From contig DIYR01000069.1 of assembly GCA_002429085.1 (NCBI GenBank), positions 1 through 13,653 on the forward strand: a DNA stretch of 13,653 nucleotides, given 5' to 3'. The notes beneath the pieces are model-generated. The model did no database searches, was not told the origin of the DNA, and saw only the letters and a list, made by a program, of their open reading frames with translations. Both the position numbers and the translations under genes were made by a program. Positions 1-7,632 of this stretch are shown here, in pieces. Within the stretch, counting starts at the first letter, position 1, and every line of letters begins with the position of its first letter. Source of the DNA: Flavobacteriales bacterium UBA6049 (GTDB lineage: Bacteria > Bacteroidota > Bacteroidia > Flavobacteriales_G > Salibacteraceae).

Positions 1-11
1 ACAATATTATA

Positions 12-677
12 CTAACGAGCGGTTTTTTGTAGCATTGGAACAAAACTAAAATGCCCATATTCTTCGGTTACTGTAGTTCCATCATCTTTTTTAATGATTC
101 TCAGCATGTCCTGAACTTCTCCTTCTCCCACAGGAATTACTAGTATACCACCGGGCTTCAATTGATCTATCAAAGCATCTGGAATATAAGGTGCTGCCGC
201 GGTTACAATACACCTATCAAATGGTCCATATGCAGGCATTCCTTTGTATCCATCACCATACGATAATGTTGCTCGATATCCCATTGCAGGTAACAATTTA
301 CTTGTTTTATCATACAGCAACTTTTGGCGTTCAACGCTGTATAACTTAGCTCCTAACTCCATTAATACAGCTGCCTGATAACCACTTCCTGTACCTACTT
401 CTAATACCTTATGTCTTTTTTGAACTTCGAGTAAAGCACTCTGCACCGCCACAGTATGTGGATGCGAGATCGTTTGACCAGCTCCAATATTAAAAGCTGT
501 GTTCTCGTATGCAAATCCAGTATCAAAAGCACTCTCGAAAAAATAGTGCCTTGGAACTTTCATCATCGCTTCCATTACTCGTTCATCTAACAGACCTTCT
601 CCTTTTAGTCGCTCACGCAACTTCTCAATCATTCTTCTTCTTGCTCCTTGAAACTTCAGATTATCTTCTCTAACCAC
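12..677 (-). CDS. pcm: Protein-L-isoaspartate O-methyltransferase
   Basis: This cytosolic repair enzyme uses S-adenosylmethionine to methylate isoaspartyl residues in aged proteins. The 221 residues cover the whole family length. Visible signatures are VPRHYF (about 41-46), GAGQTIS (65-71), the SAM-binding loop EVGTGSGYQ (93-101), GDGYKG (141-146) with FDRCIVTAAAP after it, LKPGGILVIPVG (173-184) and the C-terminal FVPM. The start chosen is a GTG at 675-677. The next in-frame ATG (630-632) would remove the conserved LKFQGARRR segment, and there is no in-frame ATG before the upstream stop at 711-713, so the true start is GTG or another non-ATG codon slightly upstream. The gene is divergent from the dehydrogenase gene at 770 across a 92-base gap. 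The identity is firm; only the start is uncertain. Confidence 0.93.
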   Translation of the reverse strand: MVREDNLKFQGARRRMIEKLRERLKGEGLLDERVMEAMMKVPRHYFFESAFDTGFAYENTAFNIGAGQTISHPHTVAVQSALLEVQKRHKVLEVGTGSGYQAAVLMELGAKLYSVERQKLLYDKTSKLLPAMGYRATLSYGDGYKGMPAYGPFDRCIVTAAAPYIPDALIDQLKPGGILVIPVGEGEVQDMLRIIKKDDGTTVTEEYGHFSFVPMLQKTAR

Positions 678-723
678 TGCTTGATTGTTAATAAATCCTG
701 TTGAAAGATTTTAGGGATTAAAA

Positions 724-753
724 TTTGCTTGCTTGACCGCAAAATTACTTTTG
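724..753 (+). promoter_or_regulatory. Candidate promoter of the 770 gene
   Basis: TTTG at 724-727 and TACTTTTG at 746-753 are separated by 18 bases. The second matches the Bacteroidota primary-sigma -7 consensus TAnnTTTG exactly, and the TTG of the first fits the -33 element. Transcription would begin near 758-761, giving a very short leader before the ATG at 770. This is a pattern match only. Confidence 0.4.
740..747 (-). promoter_or_regulatory. Possible pcm -7 element
   Basis: Read on the minus strand, this site is TAATTTTG, a full match to the Bacteroidota -7 consensus TAnnTTTG. The matching -33 TTG is poorly placed: the CAAA at 763-766 gives only 15 bases of spacing. It would leave a leader of about 55 bases before the GTG. 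It overlaps the opposing -7 element by two bases. Confidence 0.3.
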
Positions 754-769
754 TAACAAATCCAAAGAA

Positions 770-1762
770 ATGCTAAAAATTGGAGTCCTAGGAGCAGGGC
801 ATTTGGGAAAAATTCACCTGCGTTTGTTGAAACAATTAACAGAAACTTACGAACTCGTTGGGTTCTACGATGCTGACACCGAAAACGCTTCTGCTGTTTC
901 GATGGAAATGGACATTCCAGCATTTGAATCTGTTGATGCATTAATTGATGCTGTAGACGTAGTTGATATCGTTACTCCTACTCTTTCGCACTATGATTGT
1001 GCAGAAAAGGCAATGCGTAAACAACGCCACGTGTTCATTGAAAAGCCTATTACAAACACAACAGAAGAAGCCAGAAAGCTCATGTCTTTAAGTCATGAAG
1101 CTGAGGTAAAAGTACAGGTAGGTCATGTTGAGCGGTATAACCCTGCACTACAAGCAGCCCAACCCCACATAGAAGAACCAATGTTTATTGAGTCTCACCG
1201 TTTGGCTCAATTTAACCCAAGAGGTACAGACGTATCTGTAGTGCTAGATTTAATGATTCATGATTTAGATGTTGTGCTAAGCAATGTAAAGTCTAATATC
1301 AAAAAAATTAGCGCCAGTGGTGTTGCTGTTATTTCTAACACACCAGATATCTGTAATGCTCGATTAGAATTTGACAATGGTTGCGTAGCTAACTTAACAG
1401 CTAGTCGAATCTCGATGAAAAACATGCGTAAAACACGTATGTTCCAACGAGATGCTTACATATCAATTGATTTCTTAGAAAAAGAAGCAGAGATAGTTAG
1501 TTTACATGATGTAGACGGAGAACCTGATCCGCTTTCTGTTACAATAGATCCAGGACAAGGCAAGCCTTTGAAAAGAATTCAATTTGATAAGCCTGAAATT
1601 CCTGAAGTGAACGCCATTAAGGAGGAGCTGGCAACATTTGCTGATGCAATTAACACGAATACAGCTCCACGTGTAACTATTGAAGATGGTTATAATGCGC
1701 TAGATGTAGCTCATAAAATCTTAGAACGATTAAAATTGTCTCCAAACCTAATGGACGCTTAA
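770..1762 (+). CDS. Gfo/Idh/MocA-family NAD(P)-dependent dehydrogenase
   Basis: This is probably a cytosolic oxidoreductase acting on a sugar or nucleotide sugar. The N-terminal Rossmann loop is GAGHLGKIH (8-16), followed by an acidic residue at the end of the second strand (FYDAD). The family signature EKP is at 91-93. The catalytic-domain motif DLMIHDLD (160-167) supplies the His-Asp typical of the family. The segments VGHVERYNPA, ESHRLAQF and FDNGCVANLTASRIS resemble, from memory, the subgroup encoded beside lipid A (lpx) genes and described as UDP-GlcNAc 3-dehydrogenase (GnnA type). That assignment is a suggestion, because no aminotransferase partner (GnnB) or lpx gene lies in the window. 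The length of 330 residues is normal. The ATG start sits just before the glycine loop and is well supported. A lipoprotein gene and a glycan-initiating transferase follow on the same strand, which favours a role in envelope glycans. Confidence 0.85.
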   Translation: MLKIGVLGAGHLGKIHLRLLKQLTETYELVGFYDADTENASAVSMEMDIPAFESVDALIDAVDVVDIVTPTLSHYDCAEKAMRKQRHVFIEKPITNTTEEARKLMSLSHEAEVKVQVGHVERYNPALQAAQPHIEEPMFIESHRLAQFNPRGTDVSVVLDLMIHDLDVVLSNVKSNIKKISASGVAVISNTPDICNARLEFDNGCVANLTASRISMKNMRKTRMFQRDAYISIDFLEKEAEIVSLHDVDGEPDPLSVTIDPGQGKPLKRIQFDKPEIPEVNAIKEELATFADAINTNTAPRVTIEDGYNALDVAHKILERLKLSPNLMDA

Positions 1763-1810
1763 TTTTGCACACAATTTTTTAAAGATTTTATCGTTATTGG
1801 CGAATAGCCT

Positions 1811-2701
1811 ATGAAACTCATTATTCAATTAAGCATTGTTGTTTATTCAGCAATATTGCTAAGTAGTTGCGAATCTGGTGGCTTAGAAGCAGGGCGCCCG
1901 GGTTATTTACGCATAGATTCTTTTAATGTTAGCTATCCAGATCCTAGCAATACTGCCCTTGGAGCAAGTGTAATAACTGACGCTTGGGTATACCTAGATG
2001 GTGATTTGCTCTCTGTTATGCCTTTACCGGGTGAAATACCTATACCAGAACTAGGTAACAGAACTTTAACCATTGGCCCAGGCATCAGACTAAACGGCAT
2101 TGCTGCTACTAGGGATGAATATCCATTTTACACTCGCATTGATACTTCTTTAACCGTTATAGAAGAAGGATCTATAGTACTTGCCCCAACCGTTACGTAT
2201 GTAGAAGAACTTGATTTTCAATTCGTAGAAGATTTTGAAAATTCTGTAATTGCTTTAGACTCAGCAAACGGAAGTGATATTCAACCGTCAAAAGTTTCTA
2301 TAGATGGCGCAGATGAAGTATTCGGGAATTTTGTGGGTTACGGTGCTTTAGATACAGCTAAAACAGACATGAAATTTGTGACCAACAGATTCATGACTTT
2401 ACCCCAAGGAGGCACACCAGTGTTCATGGAGATTGATTATAAAACCAATGCTCTTATGATAATTGGAATCACTTATGAAGATAATGAAGGTAGAAAACCA
2501 GAATATCCTTATTTGTTTTTGCAGTCAACTGATCGTGAAACTGGTACTCCTGAATGGAAAAAAGTATATGTAGAGTTAACCGATCAAATTAGTAATAACC
2601 AAGATGCTAGATCTTTTGGTTTTACAATCTCTGGTGCACACGAAACAGACAACGAACTAACAGAATTCTACTTCGATAATATCAAAATTATTCATCGTTA
2701 G
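1811..2701 (+). CDS. Uncharacterised lipoprotein
   Basis: I do not recognise a named family. The first 20 residues form a lipoprotein signal peptide with a hydrophobic stretch ending in the lipobox LSSC (Cys20), so the mature protein should be lipid-anchored in the envelope. There are no other membrane segments. The rest (296 residues in total) looks beta-rich. The first half (about 30-130) contains DAWVYLDGDLL and RTLTIGPGIRLNG, reminiscent of small beta-sandwich modules. The second half (about 140-296) ends in FYFDNIKIIH, a pattern seen at the last strand of jelly-roll or carbohydrate-binding-like domains; this is inference. It begins 48 bases after the dehydrogenase gene. Its TAG stop is followed by a single base and then the ATG of the transferase, so the two are very likely translated together and it may assist glycan assembly or attachment. 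Confidence 0.8.
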   Translation: MKLIIQLSIVVYSAILLSSCESGGLEAGRPGYLRIDSFNVSYPDPSNTALGASVITDAWVYLDGDLLSVMPLPGEIPIPELGNRTLTIGPGIRLNGIAATRDEYPFYTRIDTSLTVIEEGSIVLAPTVTYVEELDFQFVEDFENSVIALDSANGSDIQPSKVSIDGADEVFGNFVGYGALDTAKTDMKFVTNRFMTLPQGGTPVFMEIDYKTNALMIIGITYEDNEGRKPEYPYLFLQSTDRETGTPEWKKVYVELTDQISNNQDARSFGFTISGAHETDNELTEFYFDNIKIIHR

Positions 2702-2702
2702 G

Positions 2703-4121
2703 ATGCTGAATCGTAGAGCTGAACGAATTAAGTATTTCATAGCGGATTTTGTTACTGCAGCGTTAGCTTGGGTTTCATTTTACGTATATCGCAAACTTTA
2801 CATTGAACCGTTGAAGTTTGAAGAAAGCGTTGATATTGTTTTCAATGAACGATTCTATTATGCTCTAATTCTTATTCCTGTTTTTTGGGTAAACTTTTAT
2901 TACCTCACTGGGTATTATGCTGATCCTTTCAGAAAATCGCGTTTAGGCGAGTTGGGTAAAACGCTATTGCACACTTCTGTAGGTGTTTTAGTATTGTTTT
3001 TCGCTTTTATACTAGATGATGAAATTCCAAATTACCGCAGCTACTACTACTTATTCTTCGCACTATTTACCTTGCATTTCAGCTACACTTTTATTGCTCG
3101 CTTGATTTTCTCTACGATTACTGCTCATAAAGTTCACAAAAGAGAAATTGGCTTTAACACCCTAATTATTGGAAGTAGTGACAGAGCTGTTAAGCTATAC
3201 GAAGAGTTAGAATCAGCTAAGAAATCATCTGGATTTAAATTAATGGGGTTTGTTCATCTGAATGGTGGTAAGCATATGGAATTAAAAGAGTTTCTTCCAC
3301 ATTTAGGTCATGCTGATAATGTAGCAAACCTAATTCGCAAGCACAGAATTGAAGATGTAATTATTGCTGTAGAGTCTTCTGAACACCCCTTAATTACTAA
3401 GCTTTTAAGTAAACTCTACCCTTTAAATGTGTACGTCAAGATTATTCCTGATATGTATGATATTCTATCAGGACAAGTGAAAATGACTTCCATTTTTGGA
3501 GCTCCATTAATTGATATTCAACAACAAATCATGCCCGTTTGGCAACGGAGTATGAAGCGTGCTATTGATATTGGTTTATCAATTTTTGTACTTGTTTTCT
3601 TCTCTTGGTTGTATCTACTAATTGGTTTAGTAGTTAAGCTAACAAGCAAAGGCCCTATATTTTACAGTCATGAAAGAATTGGAAAAGATGGTAAGCCTTT
3701 TATGATTCATAAGTTCCGTTCTATGTATGTAAATGCTGAAAAGAATGGACCTCAACTCACAACAGAAGATGATCCTAGGGTAACGCCTTTTGGTCGCTTT
3801 ATGCGTAAAACAAGGTTAGATGAACTTCCTCAGTTTTATAATGTATTGATCGGAGATATGAGTCTGGTTGGACCTCGTCCAGAACGACAATACTTTATAG
3901 ATCAAATAATGGAGCGTTCTCCTCACTATCAATATTTAATGAAGGTACGTCCAGGCATTACTAGTTGGGGGCAGGTTAAATATGGCTATGCCTCTGATAT
4001 TGATCAAATGGTAAGGCGACTAGAGTATGATATTATCTATATTGAAAATATGTCTCTTTTTGTAGACTTCAAGATTTTGATTTACACCATTCTCATCGTA
4101 ATTCAAGGTAGAGGGCAATAA
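2703..4121 (+). CDS. Polyprenyl-phosphate sugar phosphotransferase (glycan-initiating)
   Basis: This integral membrane enzyme moves a sugar phosphate from a UDP-sugar to undecaprenyl phosphate, the first step of exopolysaccharide, capsule or O-antigen synthesis. The order of parts is that of the large WbaP/WcaJ class: four predicted N-terminal helices (about 10-30, 51-70, 89-105, 113-138), a Rossmann-like soluble domain (about 150-260), a membrane or re-entrant helix (about 288-313), and the catalytic domain. The catalytic domain shows HKFRSM (336-341), the Asp-Glu dyad of RLDELPQ (Asp373, Glu374), the motif GDMSLVGPRPE (384-394) and the C-terminal RPGITSWGQ (416-424). All catalytic residues are present. 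The length of 472 residues is normal. The gene starts one base after the lipoprotein stop codon. No glycosyltransferase, flippase or polymerase lies downstream, so the pathway must be completed from elsewhere. The sugar substrate (glucose, galactose or other) cannot be read. Confidence 0.92.
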   Translation: MLNRRAERIKYFIADFVTAALAWVSFYVYRKLYIEPLKFEESVDIVFNERFYYALILIPVFWVNFYYLTGYYADPFRKSRLGELGKTLLHTSVGVLVLFFAFILDDEIPNYRSYYYLFFALFTLHFSYTFIARLIFSTITAHKVHKREIGFNTLIIGSSDRAVKLYEELESAKKSSGFKLMGFVHLNGGKHMELKEFLPHLGHADNVANLIRKHRIEDVIIAVESSEHPLITKLLSKLYPLNVYVKIIPDMYDILSGQVKMTSIFGAPLIDIQQQIMPVWQRSMKRAIDIGLSIFVLVFFSWLYLLIGLVVKLTSKGPIFYSHERIGKDGKPFMIHKFRSMYVNAEKNGPQLTTEDDPRVTPFGRFMRKTRLDELPQFYNVLIGDMSLVGPRPERQYFIDQIMERSPHYQYLMKVRPGITSWGQVKYGYASDIDQMVRRLEYDIIYIENMSLFVDFKILIYTILIVIQGRGQ

Positions 4122-4150
4122 AAAAGCCAACTCCTTTATCGAAGTTGGCT
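4119..4150 (-). terminator. Intrinsic terminator of clpB
   Basis: An 8-base perfect stem, AGCCAACT (4125-4132) with AGTTGGCT (4143-4150), encloses a 10-base loop. On the minus strand it is followed directly by TTTTTATT (4125 downwards), which makes a good intrinsic terminator for clpB 25 bases past its stop. On the plus strand no T-run follows, so it should stop the transferase transcript less well. Confidence 0.8.
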
Positions 4151-4174
4151 CTATCATTCATACCTAATTTATTA

Positions 4175-6799
4175 TCAAGCTTCAATAGCTCTCTCTGACT
4201 CAGAAATAGGTTTTCTGAAAACGAACTCATCGTCAAATACATCCAGAACTATTTCATCGTTCGGTCCAAACTTACCAGATAGTAAATCTTTACTTAATCC
4301 GTTTAGCACCTCTCGCTGAATCAATCGTTTTACTGGCCTAGCGCCAAATTGTGGATCAAATCCTTTTTCTCCTAACTGATTCAACACCTCATCTGTAGCT
4401 GTTAAGGTAATTCCTTGTTTCTTGACTTTATTTTGAACCAATTTGAATTGCAACTTCACAATATCAAGCAGTTCATTCTTAGTCAATGGAGTAAAGAGTA
4501 TTGTTTCGTCAATTCTATTCAAGAACTCTGGTTTCAGTTGCCCTTTCAAGAAATGTAACAATTCATCTTTTGTTTGATCAAATACTTCTAGCTCTGTTCC
4601 AGGAACTACATTCTCGTATTGTTTCGCGATGATATCAGATCCTAGATTAGATGTCATAATAATGATGGCGTTTTTAAAGTTGGCTACCCGTCCTTTATTA
4701 TCTGTCAACCTACCATCATCTAACACCTGCAATAAGGTATTGAATACATCTGGGTGAGCTTTTTCTATCTCATCTAAAAGAATGACACTGTAGGGCTTTC
4801 TTCTTACTGCTTCTGTTAGCTGACCTCCTTCATCGTATCCAACATATCCCGGAGGCGCTCCCACCAAACGAGACACTGCATGTCGTTCTTGATACTCGCT
4901 CATATCTATGCGAGTAATTGCCTGTTCATTATTGAATAAGAATTCTGCCAGAGCTTTAGCCAGTTCTGTTTTTCCAACACCAGTAGTTCCCAAGAATAGG
5001 AATGAACCTACTGGTCTATTTTCATCTTGTAACCCAGCTCTACTTCTTCTTACTGCATCTGCAACAGAAACAATTGCTTCTTCTTGCCCTACTACTCTTT
5101 TGTGCAGTTCTGCCTCAAGATGTAGTAGTTTCTCTCGCTCACTTTGCAGCATTTTGCTAACAGGAACTCCACTCCATTTGGCTACTACTTCGGCTATATC
5201 TTCTGCATCAACTTCTTCTTTAATGAGCACCGAACCTCTTTCTTTCATTTCGGTCATTTGCTGCTCAAACTCTTTTAGTTGATTCTGCGTCTCTACAATT
5301 CGTCCATAACGTATTTCTGCAACTCTACCTAAATCACCGTCTCGTTCGGCACGTTGTGCTTCTAGCTTTAATTGCTCCAAGTCTTCTTTTACTTGCTGCA
5401 GACCATCTACCACTCCTTTTTCACTGTTCCATTGTGCTCGAATTGTATCACGCTCTTCGCTTAACTCTGCAATATCTTTATTGAGCTTATCTAGTTTCTT
5501 AGTATCATTTTCTCGCTTTATCGCTTCTCGCTCAATCTCTAACTGACGAATTTTACGCTCTACCTCATCTAATTCTACTGGCATTGAGTTAATCTCCATG
5601 CGCATTTTAGAAGATGCCTCATCCATTAAATCGATGGCTTTATCTGGTAAAAAACGATCTGTTATGTAACGCTGGCTCAATTCTACGGCCGCAATAATTG
5701 CTTCGTCTTTGATTCGTACTTTATGATGTGTTTCGTACTTCTCTTTAATTCCTCTTAAAATAGAAATGGCATCTTCTTCAGATGGTTCATCAACCAATAC
5801 TTGTTGGAATCTTCTTTCTAATGCTTTGTCTTTCTCAAAATACTTCTGATACTCATTTAGTGTTGTTGCCCCAACGGCACGCAACTCTCCTCTTGCTAAA
5901 GCAGGTTTCAAGATATTTGCTGCATCCATTGCACCTTCGCCACCTCCTGCTCCAACTAACACATGAATTTCATCTATAAAGAGTACTATTTCACCATCAC
6001 TGGTACTCACTTCTTTTACTACAGATTTGAGTCTTTCCTCAAACTCACCCTTGTATTTAGCTCCTGCCACCAAAGCTCCCATGTCTAAGCTATAAATCAG
6101 TTTAGACGTAAGGTTATCTGGAACATCGCCATTGATAATTCTATGAGCAATTCCCTCTGCAATGGCAGTTTTACCAACACCTGGTTCACCTATAAGAATT
6201 GGGTTATTCTTAGTTCTCCTTGATAAAATTTGAAGTACACGTCTTATTTCATCATCGCGACCAATCACCGGATCTAGCTTTCCACTTTGAGCTTTATCGT
6301 TCAGGTTAATTGCATATTTATTGAGAGCGTTATAGGTCTCTTCGGCACTATGACTTGTTACCTTTTCTCCTTTTCGCATATCGTTAATCGCTTTCTTCAG
6401 TTCTTTTTCTTTGACTCCACTGTCTTTTAGTAATCTACTAACCGAGTCACTACCTTTTAACAAGCCAAAAAACAAGTACTCGAGTGAAACGTATTCGTCT
6501 TGGTTATCTTTAGCTAGTTGTTGCGCTTTTTGCAAAGCAGCATTTCCTTGATTAGATAGGTATTGTTGCCCACCTGCTACTTTAGGATATCCTTTTACGA
6601 TACTATCAATAGCTGATTTTACCGCATTTACATTTACTTCAAGTTGCTCTAGTAGGTATGGAATGGTATTCTCATCCACTTCAAAGATTCCTTTTAAAAG
6701 GTGACCCGTATCAATGGATTGGTGTTCGTTTGTTTGGGCTATTTGCTGTGCTTGCTGAATAGCCTCTTGAGTCTTTATCGTGAAATTATTAAAGTTCAT
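4175..6799 (-). CDS. clpB: ATP-dependent disaggregase ClpB
   Basis: This Hsp100 hexamer pulls proteins out of aggregates together with DnaK/DnaJ/GrpE in the cytosol. The 874 residues contain every expected part. The Clp N-terminal double repeat spans about 1-145. Nucleotide-binding domain 1 has Walker A GEPGVGKT (204-211), Walker B IVLFIDEI (271-278), an arginine-finger pair (Arg329-Arg330) and pore-loop Tyr249 in GAKYKGEF. A long charged coiled-coil middle domain (about 400-525) separates ClpB from ClpA and ClpC. Nucleotide-binding domain 2 has Walker A GTTGVGKT (604-611), Walker B VILLDEIEKAH (672-682) and pore-loop Tyr652 in GAPPGYVGYDEGG. The ATG start gives the usual N-terminus. The final residues are Glu/Ser-rich and variable. 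A 206-base gap with hairpins separates it from the upstream same-strand gene, which suggests its own transcription unit. No CIRCE-type heat-shock operator was seen. Confidence 0.98.
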   Translation of the reverse strand: MNFNNFTIKTQEAIQQAQQIAQTNEHQSIDTGHLLKGIFEVDENTIPYLLEQLEVNVNAVKSAIDSIVKGYPKVAGGQQYLSNQGNAALQKAQQLAKDNQDEYVSLEYLFFGLLKGSDSVSRLLKDSGVKEKELKKAINDMRKGEKVTSHSAEETYNALNKYAINLNDKAQSGKLDPVIGRDDEIRRVLQILSRRTKNNPILIGEPGVGKTAIAEGIAHRIINGDVPDNLTSKLIYSLDMGALVAGAKYKGEFEERLKSVVKEVSTSDGEIVLFIDEIHVLVGAGGGEGAMDAANILKPALARGELRAVGATTLNEYQKYFEKDKALERRFQQVLVDEPSEEDAISILRGIKEKYETHHKVRIKDEAIIAAVELSQRYITDRFLPDKAIDLMDEASSKMRMEINSMPVELDEVERKIRQLEIEREAIKRENDTKKLDKLNKDIAELSEERDTIRAQWNSEKGVVDGLQQVKEDLEQLKLEAQRAERDGDLGRVAEIRYGRIVETQNQLKEFEQQMTEMKERGSVLIKEEVDAEDIAEVVAKWSGVPVSKMLQSEREKLLHLEAELHKRVVGQEEAIVSVADAVRRSRAGLQDENRPVGSFLFLGTTGVGKTELAKALAEFLFNNEQAITRIDMSEYQERHAVSRLVGAPPGYVGYDEGGQLTEAVRRKPYSVILLDEIEKAHPDVFNTLLQVLDDGRLTDNKGRVANFKNAIIIMTSNLGSDIIAKQYENVVPGTELEVFDQTKDELLHFLKGQLKPEFLNRIDETILFTPLTKNELLDIVKLQFKLVQNKVKKQGITLTATDEVLNQLGEKGFDPQFGARPVKRLIQREVLNGLSKDLLSGKFGPNDEIVLDVFDDEFVFRKPISESERAIEA

Positions 6800-6828
6800 A
6801 AGGCTGTAATTTTCTATGAACCTTTGAG

Positions 6829-6857
6829 CAAGCTACATTCCAATCTATTAAGACCAA
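6829..6857 (-). promoter_or_regulatory. Candidate clpB promoter
   Basis: On the minus strand, TTG (6855-6857) and TAGCTTG (6829-6835) are 19 bases apart. The second is an imperfect match to the Bacteroidota -7 consensus TAnnTTTG. It would give a leader of roughly 20-25 bases before the ATG at 6799. The evidence is weak. Confidence 0.25.
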
Positions 6858-6879
6858 CCGAAACCAGAAAATTCGTCAG

Positions 6880-6920
6880 AAAAAAGTAATCTCAAACGTC
6901 AAAATAACCGATTGAGAGAT
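6880..6920 (-). terminator. Hairpin plus T-run upstream of clpB
   Basis: TCTCAA (6890-6895) pairs with TTGAGA (6912-6917) around a 16-base loop, and a bulged ATC/GAT extension may lengthen the stem. On the minus strand the stem is followed by TTACTTTTTTC (six T at 6880-6885). It could be a second, backup terminator for the 7006-8494 pair or a leader attenuator for clpB. The six-pair core is weak. Confidence 0.35.
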
Positions 6921-6940
6921 GGGTTTATAGCAAAATGGCT

Positions 6941-6981
6941 GAAACAACAAATCCCAACCAGCACATCGACCGATTGGGATT
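6941..6981 (-). terminator. Probable terminator after the 7006 gene
   Basis: AATCCCAA (6950-6957) and TTGGGATT (6974-6981) form an 8-base perfect stem with a 16-base loop, 25 bases past the stop codon at 7006. On the minus strand it is followed by TTGTTGTTTC, which is T-rich but interrupted. The position and stem fit an intrinsic terminator for the two-gene unit. Confidence 0.5.
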
Positions 6982-7005
6982 ACTCTATAGTGAATGTGAA
7001 GAATG

Positions 7006-7632
7006 TTACTTCTGAGCCGTTTCTGTTTCTTTCTTCAAATCCATAAACTCTTCATCTAAATAACCCATCATAAAAATAACACATCCTTTGGCTGTTATTC
7101 CTTCGTCTCCACCTGGTGGAACAATGTATTCGATGTAAAGCTTTCCTGATTTATAATCTGCAGGAAGTTCTAGTAATGAGTTCTTCTCTCCTGGTTGTGA
7201 TTGGAACAATAAATTACGTTTCTTCTTAGTTGCTGGTTGATCAAATACTTTGATTACAATTTCTTCTCCTAGCCCTTCTGTATTAAAAGAAACTAAATGA
7301 GCCTGATCATAATACACCGGAACTATCACTTCTCTTTTGTGAGGATACTTCTTAAAAGTGATGGTTGTAACCTTACTGCTACAATAACGGTATGGGCTTA
7401 AACTCTTTTTGGTTTTAGCTCGTAACTCGTTTCTATTTGAACAAGTATTCACAAAATTTACTTGGGGTTTCTTCTCCTCTGTAGTTTGAGCAGATGATTC
7501 ATCTGACTCTCCCCAACTACTTTCTTCCCATGAAGACTCTTCCCAACTTTCTTCCTCTTCTTGTGCAAATGCGGTTGAACTCAAACACAATGCACACATC
7601 ATTACCCATGCTAACTCTCTCATTTTAAGCAT
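7006..7632 (-). CDS. Uncharacterised secreted protein with acidic Trp/Ser/Glu repeat
   Basis: I do not recognise a family. The ATG at 7630-7632 gives a signal peptide (MLKMRELAWVMMCALC..., predicted cut after STAFA) and about 208 residues. A second ATG at 7621-7623 would give the same mature protein, and a TTG further upstream is less likely. After the cut come a Glu run and a tandem motif of the form SWEES repeated about three times, making an acidic, probably disordered linker. The remainder (about 140 residues) looks beta-rich, with two cysteines 20 residues apart (NTCSN and YRYCSS) that could form a disulfide, and then YIEYIVPPGGDEG near the end. It is likely periplasmic or surface-exposed. 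Its start overlaps the stop of the upstream lipoprotein gene, so the two are translationally coupled and probably act together. Function unknown. Confidence 0.75.
   Translation of the reverse strand: MLKMRELAWVMMCALCLSSTAFAQEEEESWEESSWEESSWGESDESSAQTTEEKKPQVNFVNTCSNRNELRAKTKKSLSPYRYCSSKVTTITFKKYPHKREVIVPVYYDQAHLVSFNTEGLGEEIVIKVFDQPATKKKRNLLFQSQPGEKNSLLELPADYKSGKLYIEYIVPPGGDEGITAKGCVIFMMGYLDEEFMDLKKETETAQK
7492..7548 (-). repeat. Short tandem repeat coding for SWEES units
   Basis: The coding strand repeats a 15-base unit about three times (TCATGGGAAGAAAGT-like), giving SWEES, SWEES and SWGES, then a degenerate DESS. Codons differ between copies (AGT/AGC/TCT/TCA for Ser), so the amino-acid pattern is kept better than the DNA. 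Confidence 0.6.

Larger units (their letters stand above)
6800..7005. other. Intergenic region upstream of clpB
   Basis: This is the longest non-coding stretch in the window (206 bases). It holds the two hairpins at 6941-6981 and 6880-6920 and a weak promoter candidate at 6829-6857. No tRNA-like cloverleaf, small ORF with support or heat-shock CIRCE repeat was found. Confidence 0.6.

Noticed and set aside
711..941. Open frame of 76 codons on the minus strand
   Set aside because: It lies mostly over the start of the well-supported dehydrogenase gene and has no recognisable features.
1763..1810. Separate promoter for the lipoprotein-transferase pair
   Set aside because: A TTTG at 1764-1767 is present, but no convincing TAnnTTTG follows at the right distance; read-through from the dehydrogenase gene is as likely.
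4908..5282. Open frame of 124 codons opposite clpB
   Set aside because: Antisense shadow of a highly conserved gene; the Ser/Leu-rich composition is what the reverse of clpB codons would give.
4175..6799. Calling the Clp ATPase ClpA or ClpC
   Set aside because: The long coiled-coil middle domain and 874-residue length are those of ClpB, and no ClpP-docking loop motif was seen.
5782..6889. Two short plus-strand frames opposite and just beyond clpB
   Set aside because: Both are antisense to clpB or its leader and lack support as proteins.
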